DNA from: Bacteroidota bacterium | GTDB taxonomy: Bacteria > Bacteroidota > Bacteroidia > Cytophagales > Cyclobacteriaceae | Direction of reading: 5' to 3' | Assembly: GCA_024280115.1 (NCBI GenBank) | Contig: JAJRQT010000006.1 | Location: 1 to 42,267, forward strand | DNA length: 42,267 nucleotides | Shown: positions 1 through 8,800 of the stretch, piece after piece | Layout of the letters: every line of letters starts with the position of its first letter | Numbering within the stretch: the first letter of the stretch is position 1 | The notes under the pieces: generated by a model | Database searches by the model: none | What the model saw: only the letters and a program-made list of their open reading frames with translations | What the model was told of the DNA's origin: nothing | Program-made: the position numbers and the translations under genes

Positions 1-118
1 AACATTGATAATCAATAGATTGAAAAAATTAGAATAAAAGCATAATAAAATATTTCAATTTCATTTGACTGCTTTCAAAATTTGGAACAAAAGTGAAAAA
101 CTCAGAATCAATTATTAG

Positions 119-388
119 AGGTTCCCTAAATACATCAACCGAAGTGTTATTAAGCTAAAGATACCAGATGGTTATCAGTTAAAGGATCTGCCCAACAACA
201 TAGCGGGCAGCAATGATCATTTTGGCTTTAAAATATTGTATGATAAAATTGGATCTGAATTACTGGTTACACGCGAGTTTTATGTGGATTACCTGGTAAT
301 GGAAACAGAAAATTTTGAATCGTGGAATAGCATCATTTCAGATTATGCCAAGGCATGCAGAAAGGCAATGATACTCCGTAAACAATAA
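119..388 (+). pseudogene. Truncated C-terminal remnant of a DUF3857-type protein
   Basis: The frame ending in TAA at 386-388 is open back to a TAG at 116-118 and gives about 89 residues. It resembles the last ~90 residues of the protein encoded just downstream: both have an R-x-V-x-[LV]-x-I-P-x-G-Y start (here INRSVIKLKIPDGYQL) and a helical end (FESWNSIISDYAKACRK). There is no ATG before 299, and the two other forward frames are closed within the first 20 bases of the window. Only the tail of a once longer paralogue therefore seems to remain. The stop lies 6 nt before the next start, which suggests an original tandem pair. The remainder could lie upstream behind a frameshift, which the window edge hides. 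Confidence 0.6.
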
Positions 389-394
389 AGTACT

Positions 395-2359
395 ATGTAT
401 AAATTAATCAGAAACATTTGTTTCACACTTTTTACTACGCTCGCTCTTTTTAGTCAGATTTATGCAGAGGAATATGAATCCTACAAGTGGCAACCTCAAC
501 GCTCACTTACAGAACTCAATGACGAAGAAATGACATATGGGCTGTATTATATAAAGATTTTTGTAAAGTATCAATATGTGTATGATAGCATTGATGATTC
601 CTATTCATGCTACATAACGAATCATAATATCATCCGCACAAACAATAATGAAGCTTTGAATAAAAGCAACAGGGTGTACATACCCATGCACAATCAAGCT
701 GAGCTGATGGAAGTAAAGGCGAGGGCCATCAGGAAGGATAATAGTGTTATAATTTTTGATCACGTGAATTTGAAAACACTGGAAAGTGATGATGCCGGAT
801 ATAAAATACTGGCGATTGAAGGCGCTGAAGTCGGTGGTGAAATCGAATTTTATTATACCAGAAAAGTGGATGTCCAGAATTTCATCACCCGAACATTTCA
901 GTTTGATTTTCCCGTTAAAACCTATGATTTCTCCTTGAAATGCCCGGATAATATTGAATATGAATTTAAGGTGTACAATTCAGATAAAAAGGTAGTACAA
1001 ACTGATTCCTCCGAAAATTATAACCAATATGAACTCTCAGTGACTAATATTCCAATAATGTTTAGTGAAGATTTTGCTGCTGTTGAAGATTGCAAAATGA
1101 GGATCGAATATAAATTAGCATATAACTCCAAAAGAGGTAAATCCAGGATGTTTACCTGGGGTGAAGCCGGTGAGCGCATTTATAATAACATATACACCTT
1201 GAGCAAAGATGAGCAAAAAGCTATCGGTAAAATGATCAAGGATATTGGCCTAAAAGGAGATCCGCTTGACAAACTGAAAAAAGCTGAGCACTATATTAAA
1301 ACGAACTACTTTTATGAGGAAAAATCAGGTGCAGTTGGGGAGCAAATAGATCTGATTTTAAAAAATAAATATGCTACATCAAGGGGTTTCACTAAGATTT
1401 ATGCCGCAATTCTTAATCATTTAAAAATCGATCATCAAATTGTTCTGACTTCAAACAGGCTGGAGCAAGCCTTTGATCCTAGTTTTGAATCCTGGAATTA
1501 TTTAAGCGAGTATCTCATATACCTACCCGCTACAAAGCAGTTTTTATCACCAAAAAGTACACAATTCAGGTTGGGGACAGTCCCATTTGGTTATTGTGGA
1601 ACATATGGTTTGTTTGTCCGTGTTGAACCAATTCAGGATTTCAAATATCCCGTAGCGTACATATCCTATATTCCCGAATCACCATTTGAGGATAATTATG
1701 ATAATATGGATATTCGTGTTTCATTTGCGGACGATATGGAGCAAAACCTTATTAATCTCAAAAGGAGTTTTAACGGGTATGGTGCAGACTATTATAAAAC
1801 CGGGCTGTTATTGCTGGAATCAACAGAGAAAAAAGAAATGCTTGATGACATTATTAAATACCTTGCCCTGGATGCAGAGATAGAACAGATAGAAGTCGTT
1901 GAAGAAAATATTGAATATACCAACTGGGACAAACCACTGGTTGTAGTAGGTAATTTCAGCTCTAACGGGTATATCGAATCCGCAGGTGATGTTATTCTGT
2001 TTAAAGCCGGAGAATTAATAGGACCTCAATCTGAATTATACCAGGAAAGGGAGAGAAGCTTACCGGTAGTCAATAGCTATAACAGGGGTTACTCAAGAAG
2101 AGTTCATGTTCAAATACCAAAAGGATATAGCATACAAAATCCTGGCGATCTTGTAATGAAAGAGCAGGTATTCGATGATGACAATAGCCTGATTTATAAC
2201 TTTGTTTCCAGCTATTCACTGAATGGTCAAATGCTTGAAATTACCATCGATGAATACTATGATAAACTGGACTATCCATTGGAAAAGTTTGAAGCCTTTA
2301 GAAAGGTCATCAATTCGGCAGCTGATTTTAATAAGATTGTGTTGGTGCTCACACAATAA
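395..2359 (+). CDS. Secreted DUF3857 / transglutaminase-like protein, probably catalytically inactive
   Basis: This 654-aa protein begins with a signal peptide (hydrophobic residues ~5-24, likely cleavage after IYA), so it is exported to the periplasm or beyond. Residues ~40-260 fit the all-beta DUF3857 domain and ~280-400 fit the transglutaminase-like fold that normally follows it in Bacteroidota proteins; a beta-rich C-terminal domain completes it. The usual Cys of the transglutaminase helix is absent: the helix start reads YATSRGF at 326-332. The usual N-H-V strand reads SWNYLSEY at 366-373, and the L-D-x-T aspartate reads LSPK at 384-387. The whole Cys-His-Asp triad thus looks lost, and I infer a binding or structural role. 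It follows a decayed paralogue by 6 nt and is followed by a short terminator. Substrate unknown. Confidence 0.8.
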   Translation: MYKLIRNICFTLFTTLALFSQIYAEEYESYKWQPQRSLTELNDEEMTYGLYYIKIFVKYQYVYDSIDDSYSCYITNHNIIRTNNNEALNKSNRVYIPMHNQAELMEVKARAIRKDNSVIIFDHVNLKTLESDDAGYKILAIEGAEVGGEIEFYYTRKVDVQNFITRTFQFDFPVKTYDFSLKCPDNIEYEFKVYNSDKKVVQTDSSENYNQYELSVTNIPIMFSEDFAAVEDCKMRIEYKLAYNSKRGKSRMFTWGEAGERIYNNIYTLSKDEQKAIGKMIKDIGLKGDPLDKLKKAEHYIKTNYFYEEKSGAVGEQIDLILKNKYATSRGFTKIYAAILNHLKIDHQIVLTSNRLEQAFDPSFESWNYLSEYLIYLPATKQFLSPKSTQFRLGTVPFGYCGTYGLFVRVEPIQDFKYPVAYISYIPESPFEDNYDNMDIRVSFADDMEQNLINLKRSFNGYGADYYKTGLLLLESTEKKEMLDDIIKYLALDAEIEQIEVVEENIEYTNWDKPLVVVGNFSSNGYIESAGDVILFKAGELIGPQSELYQERERSLPVVNSYNRGYSRRVHVQIPKGYSIQNPGDLVMKEQVFDDDNSLIYNFVSSYSLNGQMLEITIDEYYDKLDYPLEKFEAFRKVINSAADFNKIVLVLTQ

Positions 2360-2384
2360 ACCGATTTTTAAGGTCCTCACCGAA

Positions 2385-2403
2385 ATGCGAATCCGCATCT
2401 TTT
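2385..2403 (+). terminator. Short rho-independent terminator
   Basis: ATGCG (2385-2389) pairs with CGCAT (2394-2398) around a 4-nt loop, followed by CTTTT. It lies 26 nt after the stop of the DUF3857 gene. The stem is short, so termination may be partial. Confidence 0.45.
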
Positions 2404-2680
2404 AATATTGGTGTTTTTCTCATTGCTGAAAACTATATTAAATGATAAAATTAAGTTTATTACGCTCAATTGTTATTGTTTTTAAGCCTGCCTTCCGCTG
2501 GAAGTGCTTCATGAAAATCATCGGTAAACTAAGTGAAATTTATTAACCCGCTGAAATGGCCAGGTACACACTGTGACGAAGCCCCATAAAACCCTTTGCC
2601 CTCTACATGCATTGTAAAAGATAAAAATTAAATCTATTTCTATTGTAATATTATTTGTAAATACATGAAATTTGCCCGTC
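2404..2680. other. Intergenic, no gene seen
   Basis: This is AT-rich spacer between the DUF3857 gene and the MnmH-like gene. Apart from a weak CTTCC/GGAAG hairpin near 2492-2504 I see nothing coding or structured. The promoter of the MnmH-like gene should lie in the last ~60 nt, but no clear consensus is visible. Confidence 0.5.
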
Positions 2681-3604
2681 ATGTCTTCAATAGATCCTCT
2701 ATCTTTTTTCCTTTGGAAAGATCCGAGATTATTAATAGATCTTCGCCCGGCGGACTCATTCGTTAAAGGATCCCTGAATCATGCTTTCTCTCTCCCCATT
2801 GAAGAACAAATACCAAATGATGAACTTTATGATCGGCTAAAAAACCTGAAGGGTGATAAGCCTTTGCACCTCATAGACCTCAAAGGCCAGCTCGCCAGGC
2901 AGATTGGCGAAAAAATGTCTATAGATTACCTTGAAGGAGGCTATAAAACTTTTAAAAAATGGCGTGAAAATGCTTTTTCTTCCGGCCCGACAGTTTACCT
3001 GATAGGGGGCTATACAGGATCTGGAAAAACCTTGCTTCTTCAACATTTGCAAACACATGGCCACCAGGTAATTGATTTAGAAAAAATGGCTGTTCATAAG
3101 GGATCTGTTTTTGGGAGTATTCCACAAGGTGGTCAACCATTGCATGAACATTTTCAGAATAATTTGCTTTCAACCTGGCTAACACTAAATCCTGCGCTGC
3201 CTGTGTTTATAGAAGAAAAAGGTCCTTTTCTGGGGAAAAACGGAGTACCAAGATCATTATATGAGCAAATGGCGCAAGCAAAAAAAATATATCTCAACGT
3301 TTCATTTGAAGAACGATTAAGTTTTATTCTTCGTGAATACAGCCATCTAAAAGGCGAAAAATTCAGGAAGACTTTGCGAAGTTTAGAGCCCAGAATGGGC
3401 ATGAGCCAAAATCACAAAGCGCTTCATTTTCATGATATTGGACAAAGAGAAAAATGTTTTGAGTTACTTCTTCAGTATTATGATAAAACCTATGAAAATC
3501 GCAGAAAAACTAACTGGAAAGGAAATACAATTTCTATAGAGCATAGTCTAAAAGACATTCCAACCACACTTGCAAAAATTAATTCAATTGTGGACAAAGT
3601 ATAG
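2681..3604 (+). CDS. MnmH/SelU-like tRNA 2-selenouridine synthase with degenerate rhodanese domain
   Basis: MnmH replaces sulfur by selenium (and can geranylate) at the wobble 2-thiouridine of certain tRNAs. I chose the ATG at 2681 (307 aa) over an in-frame TTG three codons upstream. The N-terminal ~110 residues retain a rhodanese outline (LLIDLRPADSF, then LEGGYKTFKKW). The C-terminal half is clearly MnmH: Walker A GGYTGSGKT, then the signature DLEKMAVHKGSVFG. Two active features are missing. The rhodanese Cys loop, usually C-W-R-G-G, reads LIDLKGQ, with no cysteine. The E-S-R-x-x-G stretch after the P-loop reads EEKGPFLG. It is also shorter than the usual ~350 aa. It may have lost selenation, act only as an NTP/tRNA-binding protein, or depend on a separate rhodanese. 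No selD lies in the window. Confidence 0.78.
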   Translation: MSSIDPLSFFLWKDPRLLIDLRPADSFVKGSLNHAFSLPIEEQIPNDELYDRLKNLKGDKPLHLIDLKGQLARQIGEKMSIDYLEGGYKTFKKWRENAFSSGPTVYLIGGYTGSGKTLLLQHLQTHGHQVIDLEKMAVHKGSVFGSIPQGGQPLHEHFQNNLLSTWLTLNPALPVFIEEKGPFLGKNGVPRSLYEQMAQAKKIYLNVSFEERLSFILREYSHLKGEKFRKTLRSLEPRMGMSQNHKALHFHDIGQREKCFELLLQYYDKTYENRRKTNWKGNTISIEHSLKDIPTTLAKINSIVDKV

Positions 3605-3608
3605 GTAT

Positions 3609-3641
3609 AAAAAAAAGAAAACCCGCAGTCTTTACCGCGGG
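3609..3641 (-). terminator. Rho-independent terminator (minus strand)
   Basis: Read on the minus strand, CCCGC (3641-3637) pairs with GCGGG (3626-3622) around a 10-nt loop, followed by TTTT-C-TTTTTTTT (3621-3609). It lies about 190 nt past the stop of the 663-aa gene and probably ends the giant operon or a separate small RNA. On the plus strand the T-run is missing, so it does not serve the MnmH-like gene. Confidence 0.7.
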
Positions 3642-3760
3642 GAATCCCATTCCGTAGAATTGAAGCAAGCCTACACCCGTTTCAGAGCACTCTTAGATTA
3701 AAAGTCTAGATCTCTTCGATGACTCGCAACTGCATTGCTGCTTTACACATACAATACTAT
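3622..3760 (-). ncRNA. Possible structured RNA or long 3' UTR ahead of the terminator
   Basis: Between the stop of the 663-aa gene and the terminator lies a ~120-nt stretch that is visibly more GC-rich than the flanking 3760-3830 and contains several small hairpins. Examples are GGAAU-GGG-AUUCC at about 3641-3653 and an AGAG/CUCU stem near 3690. I do not recognise it as 6S, tmRNA, SRP or RNase P RNA. It could be a small RNA with its own promoter in the AT-rich 3765-3825 stretch, or simply operon 3' UTR. Confidence 0.25.
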
Positions 3761-3830
3761 TTTAGATATTTTAGTTCTGTTATAAATTTAACAAATAATA
3801 TTCTTTTTTTTATTATAATTTACTCATTTC

Positions 3831-5822
3831 TCAAGTTTTATCGGCGGGAATGAGCGCTTCGTTTTTTTCAAAATCCACATCGATAATTGAATCAAATGCC
3901 AACCCGCTGGCGCCTCCTCCCCTGGAAGTTTTTTTCCTACGTCCGTACCAACAAACTATCTTTCCGTCATACCATCTCGCTCTTTGCCATGTAGCCTGAA
4001 CCACCGCACCCGAGCGTGGAACCTCTTCTTCAAAAACGTAGTATGGATTGTCCTGCTGTTCTCCGGACGAATTTATATATAGCTGCTCAGCAGAAGTTGG
4101 GTCATTATGCATTCCCTCCCTCATTATGGCTGTGATGGGTCTTATTTGGAAAAACTCACCATTGAACCATCGCGGCATTGATGCTCTTTGTAATTGAATC
4201 GCTCTGTTTTGTCCTGGCAAATGGGTTGGGAGGAATGGTATCCAGTTTTCCGGAACGGTATTTCCAAGTCTGAATTTCAGTTTAACACCATCGGGGACAG
4301 CAATTGGGAGTTCTTTATCTTTTCGCTCCAATGCCTTAAAATAATTTCTTAATTCCTGCGCTGCTGCATTTCCATCTGCACCGGCCCCCATAAGATCCGG
4401 AATAATGGTTTCTACACCCCAAACCATATTGGCTACTTCATCACGTACCATTTCAACGGACTCAAGTGGTTTACTTTCCTGAACTTTATAGACCACCGGT
4501 GGAATATATATTCTCGGATCAACCTTTCCGTTCAATCCATCACTATTACTTGTTTTTGATAGGTTAAACATTGTCCCGGATGTCCAATCATTTGAATCTC
4601 CCTGCCCTGCCGGTTTTATCAGTGTACGCTCTCCAAAAGTATCCGTTACAACGATGCCCTTAACTTCTGAGAGTGACCCTGCCGGAACGGTATAAGGGAT
4701 AACAAACCAGTCGTTGCTATACATCAGCGCAAACTCGGCCAATAATATTTTTGCCAGGTTGGTAGTCTCTGCAGTAATATTCCCGAAATCTGTACTCCCA
4801 TCTTCAAATTCCCACCACCTGCTGTTGGGCATTCCTCCAAACCGGGCTTCAGCAGGAATTATTGTCAACACTTCTGTTTTGGTGTTTGCGGCTTCATCAC
4901 CGGCATCCTGCTGGCCAAGGCCAGTGCCATCATCCTGCAAATTCAGATCAAATGAAAACCAATCGAGATGGCCATTATAATACTCGCTCGCTTCAAGAAT
5001 GGTGTTTTTTTCAGAGCCTTTGTTTGGCATGCTGCATGCAAAACTATATTCGAGATTGGAAGGTTGCCAACTGCTATCATCCTCAGACGACGGATGTTCG
5101 TGAGAACTTTGAAACCATTCAACATATTCCCGGGCTGCCTGAAGCATGAATGCACTGAATGCTCCTTTAAAATCAGGATGTCCTGTAATGGCCGGAGGAA
5201 GGCTTACCACTCCACCCGATTGGAGCTCATCATACCATGCAACACCATCCATTGATCGACCCGAAAGTGCAGTTATCGCCTGGTGTGCTCCTTTATTGGA
5301 AACCAATCTTGCTTTTGCTACCTGGAGCGCTGTACTATCATTTTCATGATCGACTTCAGGCAACGCAAATGAATATACGCTGAGAAATACTTGTTTCATT
5401 CCTTCATGGTCATATAAGATCGAAGGAGGAGGTGACCCATTATTATATTCTTCACCATACCCTGCAAGGATTTTTAGCCAATACTGCCCTGCGCGCGCCC
5501 TGAATCTTAAATCATAAAGCACAGGCATTCGCTCAACCCTGGTCTCAAGAGGTATCTTTTCATCGAACGTTTCTGCCACGCCGTTCCTATTTTTGAATTT
5601 GGTTACACGCGTAGTTTCAATTTGCACTTTGGCGAATACAGCCGAACCGGTATCTTCTCCCTGAAATTCGCCAAACTGCCATTGCCTGGTCAGCATCCAA
5701 AGCGGATCATGAATCTCCGCCTTCAATACTCTGTCAAATTCATAAGCTCTAGGCCGCGGTTCTAATCGATTCCATGCCCTGAATGGTTCGCAAGTTCTTG
5801 CATCTAATCGTTGGGTTCCCAT
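3831..5822 (-). CDS. Uncharacterised 663-aa protein, last gene of the giant operon
   Basis: No signal peptide, membrane segment or lipobox is visible. The first 60 residues carry what looks like a conserved signature (RLEPRPRAYEFDRVLKAEIH, then DPLWMLTRQWQFGEFQGEDT), rich in Trp, Arg and acidic residues. I have a recollection of the same pattern in unnamed actinobacterial and proteobacterial proteins, not verified here. The C-terminus has a second Trp/Arg-rich patch (ATWQRARWYDGKIVCWYGRR) ending in a short beta segment. The middle is mixed alpha/beta without a recognised catalytic motif. It starts 15 nt after the stop of the 2380-aa gene, so the two are almost certainly cotranscribed and probably act together. 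No function is assigned. Confidence 0.85.
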   Translation of the reverse strand: MGTQRLDARTCEPFRAWNRLEPRPRAYEFDRVLKAEIHDPLWMLTRQWQFGEFQGEDTGSAVFAKVQIETTRVTKFKNRNGVAETFDEKIPLETRVERMPVLYDLRFRARAGQYWLKILAGYGEEYNNGSPPPSILYDHEGMKQVFLSVYSFALPEVDHENDSTALQVAKARLVSNKGAHQAITALSGRSMDGVAWYDELQSGGVVSLPPAITGHPDFKGAFSAFMLQAAREYVEWFQSSHEHPSSEDDSSWQPSNLEYSFACSMPNKGSEKNTILEASEYYNGHLDWFSFDLNLQDDGTGLGQQDAGDEAANTKTEVLTIIPAEARFGGMPNSRWWEFEDGSTDFGNITAETTNLAKILLAEFALMYSNDWFVIPYTVPAGSLSEVKGIVVTDTFGERTLIKPAGQGDSNDWTSGTMFNLSKTSNSDGLNGKVDPRIYIPPVVYKVQESKPLESVEMVRDEVANMVWGVETIIPDLMGAGADGNAAAQELRNYFKALERKDKELPIAVPDGVKLKFRLGNTVPENWIPFLPTHLPGQNRAIQLQRASMPRWFNGEFFQIRPITAIMREGMHNDPTSAEQLYINSSGEQQDNPYYVFEEEVPRSGAVVQATWQRARWYDGKIVCWYGRRKKTSRGGGASGLAFDSIIDVDFEKNEALIPADKT

Positions 5823-5837
5823 AGTTTTTCGATGGTT

Positions 5838-8800
5838 TTAATCCTCAGATTCCGGATCATATGTTTTATTAACTACTCCAAAATCGGTAACTACCTGAAG
5901 TCCCAGGGGATTATCCTGAGCATCTCCATTGTCACCCGCATCACCTGGCAACAGCGCAGGCGGAACAATTTCTGTCATAATCGCGGGTAATATTTGCCCA
6001 AATACGGTATCTTCCAAATGCTCTGGCTCAACTGCCCTGTTCTTTGACATTTCCAAGGTATCGTTTAAAGTGTACACCAGGTTATCCCAGTGCCACTGCC
6101 CGGTTTCCTTAGGGGTAACTGCCAATAATAAATTATTTGGAGGTTTGGCATCAGGCTGATCATAGTTAAATGCAATTCCGGTAGTTTCATTAATATTCGG
6201 AATGATTTCAACCCATTCGTCAATCAACATGGCTGCCTTCGGTGTATCCGGTGCAATAGAAATTTCCTCAGCATTCATGAGGATGAGAGATAGTTTATCG
6301 CTAGTGGGTTGATATCCTTCCGGAAATTCAATTCCAAGCCAATGATCGACAGAATCCCCATCTTCATTTAATTCAAACGGAAACTGTACCGGTTGCATTT
6401 TCGGGAATGTTAAATTGAAATTTTCAGCCCACATATGGAGCGTATCCAGTCCGGCCATTCGTTCACGCACTCTTGCCAAACCATTTGTCCAGCGTTCCAT
6501 TGCAGTTGGTAGGGCTTCCCTTAATAAGCCTTTCCCCTGATCTAAAATAAGCTGGCTTTTGATATCAGCGCCATTTCTTAGGTTAAAATGCGGTAACATA
6601 ACAAATACTTTTCCCAATAATTTTTTACCCGCATCCTGGATGGCATTTACCCGGACATTATTTGATTTGGTATCATCCTTCGCTAATTGAATATCATTTT
6701 CAGCTTCTGCCAACCGATTGATTATAGCTTTATGAACACCGGAAGAAGCACTTATCAAAGCCAAACCAACCTTATTTCCATAACCCATTAAATTGTCGGG
6801 GACGGCTCCCGGTATTCCAAAAGATGAAGAGCGAATCAATAGCGATCTCATTCCGTCAATTTGTTGATTTGTGAATGTATGTCCCTCAGTATCTTTAATG
6901 GATATTTCATCGGTAAAGAAAGTATTCCAGTCAGCGCTCAGTGATTTAAGCCTGGCCTGGAGATTAATAATCCTAATCAAATATTCTCCCAATTCCCAAT
7001 TTCTGACCTTATCATCTTCCACCTCTTCTTCTCCCGGAATAAGTAAACCATCTGCCGCGAGCATGGCGCTGTCAGTAATCATTCTTCTTATTGACTGAAT
7101 ATAGCCTACTTTCTCATAGAACGAATAATCATCTGTGGACCAGCTTGCATTTCGTTTGGTATATTTTATACTAATTTTGGCGTCATCAACCGTTCCATCA
7201 AACCCTGCAGGCAAAAGCAATATGCTTTTCACCTTCATCGCAATTCTTGTATTCAACTCTGCACCGCCATCCAATGGACCGGTACCAAAAAGGTGTAAAG
7301 CATCCAAAGGTTGAATCTCGAGATCTGCCAATGTGATCGACATAGAACTCACAATCTCTCCAATCGTATAATCAATCTGGCATTTTATCTTAGAAGGATC
7401 ACCAATCATTTGACCTGCCCATTTGTTCAGGGTTGGTTCCGCGATTGCCCTTGGAGTAAACAAGCTATTCCATCCGGTAGGTCTGGCCCCGGAAGATGTC
7501 ACCGCAGTTTCCAGGTTACTCCCTTCTTTTGGAACACTGTTGGCTCCGGTCTCCGTTAATTCATGATCTATTCCGGTTATTGCTTCGAAGAATATCCCCA
7601 CCTTATGAGTTACCACAGTACCGGTTCTGGGAGTATCAATAATTTCAATATCATTTGGCACATCGCCTTTTGCCAACTTATCCATAATTGCTGAGGCCCG
7701 AACATGGTTACCCCGGGCTACCTGGTAAATGCTGTCTGAAATACAAAGATCTCCCAGTGCATCAAATGCGTCTGCCATTCGATCTATCTCCTTGAGCATG
7801 GCGTCTCTTTTCGCGGCATTCGCATTTTTAATATTGCTATTTCCGATATGATTCCACCATGCATTTTCACGGGCTTTCAAACTCTGATAAAGACTATCAC
7901 CCGCATTTGGTGGACCTCCCCTGGCATCAATAAAATCCTGTGCTGTCTCCAACAATTCTATTCCGTTTACCACATTGTTGAGACTGGCTTCGCCAAGTGA
8001 CAAACTATCGTCCACAGGAACGGCTAACGGAAACTCATCTCTGAAATCATAAATGTATTCGTCAAGCTCCAGTGGGATGTGCAGGTACCTTTCATGTAAC
8101 CCCCTTTCAAACTGGTAGCCTAAAATAGCTCCTGCTTCCTGCCCGTTTCGAATTCCATTGAGCAAATTCAAACCCATTCTCACCCGTCCGGAAGATAGAT
8201 TAACGGCCATCTGATTGTTTATTTCTGCCGTATCCGAATTGGCATCAAACCCCGCCCGAAGTATCGCGGCTGTGATGGCATGATTTAATGATGGTGTATG
8301 GATAAAACCCAAATTATCTTCGTCCGTATAAACCGGATCGTCGCCTTTTTTCCACAACCCGGATGGTATATTTTCTGTCTGAGTTCTTTTACCTCCTTTT
8401 TTAAGATCTTCCACCCAGCCAAACGCTCCCAGAAAAATACCCGATTTTGTAGTATCCCGCTGTTTCTTTAATCTTTTATTGACCATACCCAATTTCCATG
8501 CATCCAGGCGATAGGTACAAAGGTCAATATGCTCTGCCAACAACTGTTCAAGACGTAGTGTTGGTATATCTTTTAATTTCCTGATCGCATCACGAGTGGT
8601 GTTAAGTTCGTCCATATAGACTTGATGCGGATTGGGAGTGGAGTAGTTATTAAAGACAAAAGTATGTTCTGGTGACACATAGCGATTTAAATAACCGTTG
8701 TTACCAGATTGGCCGTTCATATAGATAAAAAATCCATTTTTAATATCCATTTCAAAACCCAAAACACGATCGAGCCTGTCTATTTTGCTAAATAGAAATG

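Noticed and set aside
2672..2680. TTG start of the MnmH-like gene three codons upstream of ATG
   Set aside because: The extra codons MPV add no conserved residues, and the ATG at 2681 is the more usual start.
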